NCBI GenBank assembly: GCA_025667525.1
Contig: CM046874.1
Span: forward strand, 423,505,729-423,569,728
Direction of reading: 5' to 3'
Length of the DNA stretch: 64,000 bases
Source: Glebionis coronaria
Taxonomy: Eukaryota > Streptophyta > Magnoliopsida > Asterales > Asteraceae
Position numbers and translations under genes: made by a program. Below the pieces are notes generated by a model, which ran no database searches, was not told the origin of the DNA, and was given only the letters and a program-made list of their open reading frames with translations. Shown here piece by piece: positions 1-8,756 of the stretch; within the stretch, counting starts at the first letter, position 1; each line of letters opens with the position of its first letter.

Positions 1-588
1 GTCAGTACATCATGAGAAAAAATTTATGCATCAAAACAGTGCATGAATGCATGATGCAGTTTATAAAAACCTTTATATGCACGATGGGACGCCTATGGGT
101 CGGTCCCAAAACAAAAGACATGGTGAGGGGACGCCTATGGGTCGGTCCTAAAGTTAAAAGTTTCGATAAAAGCACATGCGACTAAATAGGGCCAGTCCTG
201 TACCAACCATTACTTAGTCAAAATTCCTGCAAAAATGATACATGAAACATAAATAAGTAAAAATCATCTGTCAAAACTTATTAGAAAAAAAACATTATGT
301 GACTAATTATGAACTACTGGGGTTCAGTCCACATAGCCACAGTTCACGAGGAACATCATGCATGAAACAATGACACATAACTAAATATGAATGGCGGTTG
401 TCCATCCATATTAGTAAAATAATATCGATGAAAACATCAAGGTTAAAACATCAAGGTGCTGAAAACATCATGGTTAAAACAACAATGCGCTAAACACATC
501 AATACGTAGAATAACAAGCATTGGATTAGGAAGCTCCTGGTGACTACCCGCTAGTCAAATGTCAAGTTTTAGAGCCTACAGGTCGAAG
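1..588 (-). other. 5' internal leader of a long-LTR Gypsy element, no gene
   Basis: This non-coding stretch lies downstream, on the minus strand, of the primer binding site at 589-605, so it should be the start of the internal region of the element whose LTR is 610-3463. Gag and pol would lie left of the window. It contains two exact 21-bp direct repeats at 86-106 and 128-148 (core GACGCCTATGGGTCGG) and several loose repeats of 'aaacatcaaggt' near 430-480. No open frame of note is present. Confidence 0.55.
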
Positions 589-605
589 CCTTGGCTCTGA
601 TACCA
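589..605 (-). other. Primer binding site, initiator Met tRNA type
   Basis: The minus strand reads TGGTATCAGAGCCAAGG, complementary to the 3' end of plant initiator methionine tRNA. It sits 4 nt inside the LTR edge at 610, which fixes both the LTR boundary and the minus orientation of the element. Confidence 0.85.
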
Positions 606-1798
606 TAATTGTAACACCCCACTTTGATAAGTGGACCGTTACGCGTAATTATGGCGTGTCATCGAAGTATGCAAGGTAATATGTACTAAAACATACATGA
701 CCATAGGGAAAACTGGAATCAAACATTGGTTCCCAAACATAAGCCCAAAACATAATAAAGTAAAGGAAATAAGAAATGACTAAACAAGCATAGGTATATG
801 AAGGCAAAGGAAGAAGTCTATGGCAGCTTCCATCCTATGCACGTTCTCCAAATGCTCGAGTCCTAGGTACCTGCCGTTTTGGGAACATGAAAGGAAAACC
901 GCTGAGCATAACGCTCAGTGCACGGATATATAACATAGTATGAATGGATGAAACATAAATAAGACTAATAGCAGCGGAAATGTATAAGTCCTGGAAAACC
1001 CGGTATAACTTAGTAAAATTGGTTTTATAGTTTGAAAAGCCTTATGTTTATCTTATAAAAACTGTTTAACATGTTAACCATTAATCCAATATAGGTCATG
1101 AAATATCAACGTGCATGAATACTTGGAGGGGTGACCTCGCCTTACAAATTAGAGGGGCTACCTCTAATTTAATATACTGGTTTGGGTAGGAGGGATCAGC
1201 TCCTTGTGAAGGATGCAAGGCACACACCACATTCACCTGAATAATCAGCTAAAAACATGTAAACTAGGATGCACCCATACGCCCCACCTGATAATAATAA
1301 TATGGCCAAAAGCTGAAGGGATGCCACGAGCTATCACTCCGCCGTGGTGAAGTCATAACACTGGTGCCTCCATAACTAGGTGAAACCGGTCATGCATGTA
1401 TATGGCTTCAGGTATTCTAATTAAACATAAGCAATTCAAAAACATATAAAACATATACTGGGGAAAACAGTTGGCTGCATACGGGGAAATCCTAATAAAG
1501 AAGAATGTCCATACTGAAAGGACGGAGAATCCGTACCTTGTGTCCACTGAACGAAGAAGACGAACGAAAGAGAGTCCTACATTGATATCACTAATGCTAC
1601 ATAAATAATATACGTGTATAAGTATTTTGATTACTGAGTACGTAACTAATTTTATATCATGTCTTAGCTTGTTTTATATGTTCATGTCTTGTTTTACTGA
1701 TTTTAGCTTTATACTGCGTTTATCATGTATTCTGTCTGTTTTGATTAAGATTACTTGTATTTCTTGTATTATTATACTTGTTGTGTAAAAATAAGTAA

Positions 1799-1933
1799 CT
1801 TTCTAAAAATAGAAGGTTTCCAAAAATAGAAAGTTTCCAAAAATAGAAAGTTTCCAAAAATAGATTGTTTCCAAAAAAAGAAAGTTTCCAAAAATAGAAA
1901 GTTTCCAAAAATAGAAAGTTTCCAAAAATAGAT
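1799..1933. repeat. 17-bp minisatellite in the Gypsy LTR
   Basis: About eight tandem copies of a 17-bp unit (gtttccaaaaatagaaa) with few substitutions. Two further degenerate copies follow at 1950-1985. The unit leaves one frame open on the minus strand, which is a repeat artefact and not a gene. Confidence 0.85.
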
Positions 1934-2565
1934 TAGCTGCCCTAATTAATTAAGTTTCTAAAAATAGAAAGTTTCCATAACTAGAAATAAGCTAGATTAT
2001 TAAGCTAGAAATATATAGCTTAAGTTTTACTGGTTAATATTCTAAATCATGTGATATATAGTATAGTTTATTAATTATTACTTGTAAATTAAATAAACTA
2101 TAGGTTATAAGATTTAATTAAATATAACATGATTTAATTAAATAAAAGGTAATAATACTTAGGTTAAAACATGTATTAATACTTATTATTAATATAACCT
2201 AAGTCATTAAAATTAATTAATTATAAGTCATGTTTACTAATTAATTATATAGTCTAACTTAATAATAAATGCTTAGGTTAAAATCCATGTATTAATAATA
2301 ATAATAATAATAACCTAAGTCATGTTGTAATTAAATTAATTAAATAACATGAAAATAATTTAATTTACCTTGTAATTATTTAACTTGTAAAAATAATAAT
2401 TAACCTTAAAAAATAACCCGTGAACCGAACCCGTGTTTTAAACTAAACATGTCATGAACCGTACCCGTAAACCCGTGAACTGGCCTACAACCCTTAACCA
2501 TGGCAAACCACCACCGGCCCACACCAGTGGTGCGTGTGGTGTTCCAACCGAGACCCACTAAACCA

Positions 2566-2691
2566 CCAAGGATAACCCCGACATGCGTCGGGGTCCCTTG
2601 GTCCTCTCGGCCGAACCACAAAACCAAACCGAGACCTTGTGGTCTCGGTTGGTGGTGATCAAACAACCACCGAGAGCCCTTGGCTCTCGGT
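2566..2691. repeat. Three GC-rich perfect hairpins in the Gypsy LTR
   Basis: Hairpin 1 (2566-2601) pairs CCAAGG with CCTTGG outside and ACCCCGAC with GTCGGGGT inside. Hairpin 2 (2627-2650) pairs AACCGAGACC with GGTCTCGGTT around TTGT. Hairpin 3 (2669-2691) pairs ACCGAGAGCC with GGCTCTCGGT around a 3-nt loop. The block is a GC-rich island in otherwise AT-rich LTR sequence, and its loops and arms are CpG-rich. Confidence 0.8.
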
Positions 2692-3111
2692 TCTACACAT
2701 AGACAAACAAAACACCCCCTTAAACCATGTATTTTAATATCCCTTGATTAGATCTAAGTGTTATTTAACTTGTTCTAATAACCGATGATTTCATGTTCTT
2801 AGATCTAATAAATAATTGAAAGGAAAGGTTTAAGAAGATTACTGATTCATGGATCAAAAGGAATTTACTAACACGAACGTCCTTGCAATAAATTGGATCT
2901 ACCAAGATCAACAAACACCCCCTTGGTGGTGTTTGTATGTGGCGACAACAAAGGAAGAATGAGGAGGCTAGGGTTTTTGTTTTTTTTTAATTCTCTGTAA
3001 AATGAAAATATGAACTCCCTTCTTTTCTATTTAGTAAAAGAATAAGTGGGCTAGGCCCCTTCCCTGTCCCTAGTTTCGTGGGTATGTGGGCCCCCAAAGG
3101 GGAAACCCGTT

Positions 3112-3440
3112 GTTTTCACGTATTCTATTTATTTACGTGTTCTCGTGTCGTGTTTACGTGATTTAATTATTAATCGTTCGTGTAGTAAAATATATTTATA
3201 CGTAATCGTAATAAATATACGTAGATACATAATAATAGGTTCGTGATTATTTACGTTCATTATTTTCATGTTCGTGATTATAATTATTGTCGATAATAAT
3301 TATCGTGTCTTAATACGTAATAATTACTTATCGTGTAATAACACGTACGTAATACTTGTAAATTCTTATTCGTGAAACGTAAACGTGTTAAATAAGGAAA
3401 GTTATAATCATGTACGTACGATTATATGTGTACTGTTCAT
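3112..3440. promoter_or_regulatory. CGTAATA/ACGTG motif cluster in the LTR U3 end
   Basis: Within about 330 bp next to the 5' (U3) end of the minus-strand LTR, motifs of the type TACGTAATA, CGTGATTA and TTACGTG occur roughly twenty times in both orientations, including palindromic ACGT and TACGTA cores. The surrounding DNA is AT-rich, so the CpG-containing cores stand out. ACGT cores are typical of plant bZIP sites; use as a promoter element is inference. Confidence 0.45.
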
Positions 3441-3463
3441 GGTAAAAGCGTGCGGGTTTTACA

Positions 3464-3979
3464 TTTTCCATCTCCAGTCTTTCCCCAAGGATGTTCCCTA
3501 TCCATAGGTGTGCTAGCCCGTTTTTCAAGTGGAGAAAAACCAAACTTCTTCAAGATTTCTGCTACATACTTGTCTTGAGAGATAAAGATACCATCTTCTT
3601 TCTGTTAGACTTGTAAACCTAGAAAGAAGTTCATCTCTCCCATTGCACTCATCTTGAACTTGTCTGTCATAAGCTTGGAAAAGTCTTCACTCATCTTTGG
3701 ATTTGATGAACCAAAGATAATGTTATCCACATAGACCTGAACAAGCAGAAAATCCTTACCAATCTTCTTGGTAAATAAGGTATGGTCTATGGTGCCCCTC
3801 TTAAATCCATTTTCCACCAAGTAGGTAGACAATGTTCCATACCATGATCTTGGGGCTTGATGAAGTCCATACATTGCTTTCTTCACTCTATACACTTTAT
3901 TTGGATGCTCTGGATCTTCAAAACCAGAAGGTTGCATGACATAAACCTCATCTTCAATTGTGCCATAAAGAAAAGCACT
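3464..3979 (-). pseudogene. Copia-2 reverse transcriptase fragment
   Basis: Matches the middle of the Copia RT domain; the open part is 3605-3937. It contains the PSGFEDP block, the [16 protein letters not shown] block and the catalytic block, which here reads YVDNIIFGS instead of YVDDIIFGS: the second catalytic aspartate has become asparagine. A stop follows FFLGLQV. The left end is cut by the Gypsy LTR and the right end by Athila-A, whose target duplication gcact is at 3975-3979. Confidence 0.9.
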
Positions 3980-5358
3980 TAATAACTGACTTTTGGTTGG
4001 TTAATAAAAATGTTTTGCTTGCATGATCTTTCTTTGCGTTGCTCGTATCCAATTGATATATGTCGTTGTTTCGTTCTCGGTATCTTCTCGAATGGATCAC
4101 GGTTAAAAGTGGAATCGTTGAACTTGGTGACTAAAAAGGGGGAGCTTTGGTCTAAATCTACTAAAATGATAAGTGCTAGAAATAATAAATTAAACTAAAG
4201 ATAATAACTGAGAATAAAGCTAGAATTTAAATGAAACAGTAAGTAACTCAACGTGGAGAAAACAACTGATTCGGAATATTTCTTCTCATGCAGAATGAAA
4301 CTGGAAAACTCTATTCGGAATTACATGGCCATGCGGAATGTCTGCTCTTACTCGGAATAATACGACCATGCGGAATAAAGTTCCTATGTTGAATAATGGT
4401 TATGCTGAATAATGGTTATGCTGAATAATGGTTATGCTGAATAATGGTTATGCTGAATAATGGTTATGCTGAATAATGGTTATGCTGAATAATTGCTATG
4501 CTGAATAATGGTTATGCTGAATAATGGTTATGCTGAATAATGGTTATGCTCGGAATATTTTAAATATTGCGAATAAACAACAAAATTACACCTTGATCCG
4601 GAATAACTGATATTCCGAACCAACACAATCAAAGAACCTTTATCCGGAATAAATCTGGGTGAATACAGTAAATTAATGCGAAGAACATGGGATCGACTGA
4701 AACGCAGATTTAACATAAAATTTCACCAAGTTTTTAATCAAAACTGAAACCAATTTCACCACTAATCATTTACCTAAGGTAAACATCAATCCAAAACCAC
4801 AAAATCGCAAAACCCACTTACTTTTTATGATCAAACCAATAAAATAAAACTTAAGAACTTTGAATCATAAAGAGATGAAGAACAAGATGATGGAAAGATT
4901 AAAACTAAACTTGTATTAATGATTTAGGATTCAACAAACAAAGTGGAAAGATTAAACTTACAAGATTGGAAGAAATCAAAAAATATGAAAACCACTCCTT
5001 AAGGGAGATGGTTTTCCTAAGAACTCGGAGAAAAATGTAACAGAAAGAGACTAGTGGAAATTTGTGAATGGGAGGAGTATTTATAGGCTTCTCCCTTGGT
5101 TGGTGAGTGGGCTTTCTTCCTTTCTTTTTGTCTTCTCGTCTTTTCAGAAAAGTTGACGTTTTCAATTTCGATTCGGGATTTGTCGACGAATAAATTCAAC
5201 TCGTCTTTTTCTTCATTTAATAGACTTGAGTTTCTTCGACATAGGTAAATCTTTCGTCTTTGGTCCTTTTCTTCGATAAATCTTCAAATAGGCCCATTGA
5301 CTTCAAATCTTTTGCATCTCTTGGACTATAGACTTCATCTTTTCGTCTTGTTTTAGTA
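3980..5358 (-). mobile_element. Athila-A 3' LTR, lacking its U3 start
   Basis: Collinear with the 5' LTR at 25602-27121 from its taataactgac edge up to about 5340. It then has two deletions: one removes about 130 bp between a cgtctt and a gtcttg, and the second runs from the sequence ttttagta through the LTR start and terminal polypurine tract into the internal region at 5359. The LTR therefore lacks its U3 terminus. Confidence 0.85.
4391..4550. repeat. 16-bp tandem repeat, 10 copies, Athila-A 3' LTR
   Basis: Ten head-to-tail copies of gaataatggttatgct; the seventh has two substitutions (gaataattgctatgct). It is an expansion of one member of the CGGAAT/CTGAAT motif series that fills 4260-4640. 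The matching array in the other LTR has eight copies. Confidence 0.95.
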
Positions 5359-7249
5359 GCAATTATACACTTTTCTCATAATCAATCAACCTTGGCCTTA
5401 TTAAAATTCTACTAAACAAAAATTTAAATACTAAGACAGATTAAAGCTTTAAAGGAGACAAAAGGATAGAAACCATTTTCACTTGAAAATAGCTATATGG
5501 AAATAACTTGCAAAGAGATCAAGGAATTACATTAGGGCTTTGGTGCTGCGAAGATTTATCACCCTCAAGTTTCACGTTCCCCAAACTAAGCTTAAAAACG
5601 AGGTCATTGTTATTATAAGTTAGCAAATCAAAGACTTACACACATAGCTTAATTATATGCTTAAACTCCCTTATTCCTAGGTGTATCTCTTATATTTTAT
5701 TTTTTTCTTAGAATGATCATGAAGATGCATTTTTGGACTTATTTCGATAGTTTATTTAGGCTGAAAGCAAAGTAGGACGATTTGATTAATAGTTAGCTAA
5801 AGGAAAAAATCTCTTAAAACTGCTTCTCGGGATATCAAAAAGTTTATATCTTGGCATAACTCGCTTCACGATTTGAGACCTTTCTCGGGCCGATATTTGG
5901 CATGTACTTCATACTTCATATCTTGAGAGACGTGCTTGAGATAATGGTCTTCTCTTCGTTAATAGAGTTCTTCACTTGGAGTGTTTTTTAGGGATACTCC
6001 ACTTTGTTGACCACGACTTCATCATTATTTCTTCAATCGCTAATTGGGATTTTCAGATACAACGATCCGCCTCCTTTTCGGACTTGGATCTATTTATCCT
6101 CATACCTTGTTAGGGTCTTTTCGGATAGACTTCTCCATGATCTTGATGGGACTTGATTGCTTTTCGTCGTGAGTCTTGATCCTTCATATTGATTTTGGGA
6201 ATAATGCTTTTCACATCACCTTGGATCTTTAGCAATAAAATGGAATCCTCATGCCTTGTTAGGGCCTTTTTGGACTCGCCAATCTTCGCGCCCCGCTTCA
6301 TAAGTTATGCCTTGGCTATGAACTCTTATCATTACTGAGCAACTTTTAAACGATCTTGGGCTAGAAGCTAAGTAACCTTTCAAATCGTACGACCTTACTT
6401 ATTGCAGATAAATTATTAGCAAGTGATGGGAGAATAGGCAAATAATTACACCAAGTGAGCTTGTGCAAGAATACCGACTTATAATTGACTCTATCATTTC
6501 TCGTTCTCCACAATTTAAAATCTCAAGTAATGAGACTCGTGGATACTTAACCGAATAAACCAATTAATGTCTACATGGTTAAGGATACTAGCTAGAATAA
6601 ACTTGGATAAGTCTATTCGGGTTGAGTCAAAATAATCGCAACGGGCCTAATATGTCAAAGATTTCAAAACTAGCTACACCACTTTATTAATATATTTGAC
6701 TTTATTGCGGGATATATACATATGAAAGCAACAATAAAAATTTAAAAATTATGACTAATTGGCCAAAGTTAATTAAAAATTTGAAAAATGCTGAAAAAGA
6801 TGATTTTCCGGTTAAATGAAGGCATTTTCATGGAAAAGTCCACTTAAAACTTCGATAGAAGTCTCCCCTACACTTAAGATAGACATTGTCCTCAATGTTT
6901 AAGTATGTGGGAAAAATCTCCCCTACACTTATGACATTATGCACGTTGGTTAAATCAAGCTAAGGAAGAGACGACTAAAGTGATCAATTTCAAATGTGAG
7001 TATGAAGACAATTGAATCACGATAGTTGAGAGATAGAACCGGTATTGCGGATAACATGGGAGCACGGTTCTTCAGAGATTCCAAGAGTGCACTTATCCCT
7101 GTAATCACATCACCATCCAAATACAAGCAACCTATATAGCTCCCCCTACACTTAGGATGAACAACGGGAAAGGGGGATAAATACTCGGGTTGCCTCCCGA
7201 GGAGCGCTTGTTTTTGTTTACCGAGTCGCGAGCCTGACTCGGTCCCAAA
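5359..7249 (-). other. Athila-A 3' non-coding region with repeated polypurine-like tracts
   Basis: About 1.9 kb between the integrase end and the 3' LTR with no credible ORF, although Athila elements often carry an envelope-like ORF here. It is collinear with 30580-32450 of Athila-B. On the minus strand it contains three polypurine-like blocks resembling the terminal tract of Athila-B: 6863-6879, 6918-6931 and 7140-7156 (plus strand CTCCCCTACACTT, the third with one extra C). A hairpin around attgtcctcaatg lies at 6884-6899. Another hairpin, ACCGAGTC/GACTCGGT, lies at 7220-7243. Confidence 0.75.
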
Positions 7250-7725
7250 CTAATTCAAGGGAAACGTGGTGAGGGATGGAATCATCTCATGAGAGATGTC
7301 CTCACCAAAGTACAATTTCAAACACTGGCCATTCACCTTAAAGTTGGGCCCATTTGGCTAAGAAAGCTCAATGGTTCCATAGGGAAAAACATTGGCGATG
7401 GTGAATGCACCAGACCAGCGGCTCTTCAACTTGCCTGAGAAGATCTTCAACCGAGAGTTAAAGAGTAAGACTTGATCACCAATGTGGAACTCTCGGTTCT
7501 TGATTTTAGCATCGTGGATAATCTTGGTCTTCTCCTTGTAGATCAATGAGTTTTCGTAAGCTTGATTCCTCAATTCTTGTAGCTCGTTGAGTTGAATCTT
7601 GCGAAGATCACCGGCTTTGTTGATGTCGAAGTTAGCCCACTTCAAGGCCTAGTATGCCTTATGTTCCAGCTCGATAGGGAGGTGGCAAGCTTTCCCGTAC
7701 ACAAGATGATAAGGTGTACAACCAA
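7250..7725 (-). pseudogene. Athila-A integrase C-terminal part, cut off by Copia-1
   Basis: This is the direct continuation of the integrase frame that stops at 20204. Translating from 7725 leftwards gives the conserved Athila integrase tail: the GCTPYHLVYGKACHLP block, the NREFHIGDQVLL block (GPY/F-type module) and the SGKLKSRWSG block. In-frame stops replace a tryptophan near 7651 and a glutamine near 7356. The original reading frame probably ended at the stop at 7250-7252. The segment 7358-7645 is still open. Confidence 0.9.
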
Positions 7726-7730
7726 TCGGT

Positions 7731-8078
7731 TGTTGGGTCCAATTATTAAGTTGATAAGTCAAAACACAACAAAATAAGAAGACAAGGGCTAAAAAGTACA
7801 AGTTGCAAAAGAACAAGCCGTTGGAGTCTTTTTATTACTTTAGCTTTCTTTGTAAGCTATGTTTTCTAGTATATAAAGAAAACATAGACGTAGGTTTTTA
7901 TATATATATAAAAACCTACGTCTATGTTTTCTTTATATACTAGAAAACATAGCTTACAAAGAAAGCTAAAGTAATAAAAAGACTCCAACGGCTTGTTCTT
8001 TTGCAACTTGTACTTTTTAGCCCTTGTCTTCTTATTTTGTTGTGTTTTGACTTATCAACTTAATAATTGGACCCAACA
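7731..8078. repeat. Perfect 348-bp palindrome at the outer end of Copia-1
   Basis: The two 174-bp arms are exact reverse complements with no spacer; the centre lies between 7904 and 7905 in an AT run (tttttatatatatataaaaa). Each arm starts TGTTGGGTCC like an LTR end and carries a TATATAAAG box (7870-7878 in the left arm) about 32 nt before the centre. Each arm thus looks like an LTR U3 up to about the transcription start. The pairing extends one base each side by chance (7730 with 8079). The outer end meets the target duplication exactly. Confidence 0.95.
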
Positions 8079-8184
8079 ATCTTCCCCTAGTTGATGATGT
8101 CAAAACACTCTTCTTAAGCATGAATCCTTTGTATGTAGTACATGATCTCCAAGACGCTTCCCCTTAAGTATAGCACATATTTCT
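8079..8184 (-). mobile_element. 3'-end fragment of a related Copia element, with its polypurine tract
   Basis: On the minus strand it ends AACTAGGGGAAGAT directly before TGTTGGG, the same layout as the Copia-1 tract TTTAGGGGAGGAT before its own LTR. The sequences are related but not the same, so this fragment with the adjacent U3-like arm came from a different family member. A second purine-rich stretch (AAGGGGAAGC) lies at 8156-8165. Confidence 0.7.
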
Positions 8185-8704
8185 TGTTGATCCCAAACTT
8201 AGATCGATTAGCTTTGTGTATACGAGATTAGATCAAGTACTACACGTAGAGAAACCTTTGCTTATGAATAAAGTAACAAAGTGTTATGCGGAATTAACAC
8301 TTGATCTAAAACACAATGATGTTAAACAAACTTTCACTTGTATTAGAATAATCGTGTTGATTACAATGAAAGGTTTAACTTGCGAATACTATGAAAACTG
8401 ATAATAAACATTAACCTAAAGATCTTCTTTTATAGAACAAGAAGTCTTGTACAATAAGCTACGAATCAACTATTCTAGGTAAAGATAAACATAGAAAATA
8501 CATTGTCGTTTCTATCCTTACTAGAAGTAATCTAGAATATAACATACGTGTAGCTCACAACTTCCATCAGTGCTTGTCTTCATTCTATCAACGCTTGACT
8601 TTATCTTGTCAACGCTTGTGCTGTCAGCGCTCACTTTGCTCTTGTCAACGCTTGAGTTGTTCCTGTCAGCGTTCAAGTGTTCTGGCCTAAATTTATTCCC
8701 AACA
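8185..8704 (-). mobile_element. Copia-1 3' LTR (520 bp)
   Basis: On the minus strand it runs TGTTGGGAATAAA to GGGATCAACA. It appears identical to the 5' LTR. It contains a TATAAAAG box (plus-strand positions 8427-8434) and, upstream of it in U3, six TGTCAGCG-type motifs between about 8570 and 8685, mostly 21-22 bp apart. The short open frame inside it also occurs in the other LTR and is not a gene. Confidence 0.95.
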
Positions 8705-8720
8705 ATCCTCCCCTAAACTT
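8705..8720 (-). other. Polypurine tract of Copia-1
   Basis: The minus strand reads AAGTTTAGGGGAGGAT immediately before the LTR start TGTTGGG. This is the expected plus-strand primer for reverse transcription. Confidence 0.85.
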
Positions 8721-8756
8721 GATATCCACTCTTATGATCAAGTTTCTGAATAAACA

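Larger units (their letters stand above)
610..3463 (-). mobile_element. Long 5' LTR (2854 bp) of a Tekay/Del-like Gypsy retrotransposon
   Basis: On the minus strand the LTR starts TGTAAAACCCGC and ends GGGGTGTTACA, giving TGTAA/TTACA termini, with a primer site next to its 3' end. Its right edge abuts the reverse transcriptase fragment of Copia-2, so the element inserted into Copia-2. The other target duplication is outside the window; the adjacent 5 bp here are ttttc. The large LTR and the TGTAACACCCC edge next to a Met primer site fit the Tekay/Del chromovirus lineage; that lineage call is inference because no coding domain is visible. Internal features are listed separately. No protein-coding gene is credible inside it. 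Confidence 0.75.

Noticed and set aside
1723..1908. Aromatic-rich repeat peptide
   Set aside because: A direct translation of the 17-bp minisatellite; no start context or homology.
4391..4550. Regular short repeats resembling a CRISPR array
   Set aside because: Head-to-tail 16-bp units without unique spacers, inside a plant LTR.
7731..8078. Palindrome as a pure long-read assembly artefact
   Set aside because: Its outer edge coincides with a perfect target duplication that restores the Athila-A integrase frame, and it begins with an LTR-like TGTTGGG. An artefact is not fully excluded without reads.
7731..8078. Palindrome as a foldback or MITE-type DNA transposon inserted on its own
   Set aside because: It has no separate target duplication; the tcggt repeats flank palindrome plus Copia-1 together, and a polypurine tract precedes it.
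8216..8401. 61-codon ORF in the Copia-1 LTR (also at 19715-19900)
   Set aside because: Identical in both LTRs because the LTRs are copies; it lies across the promoter region and has no protein-like features.
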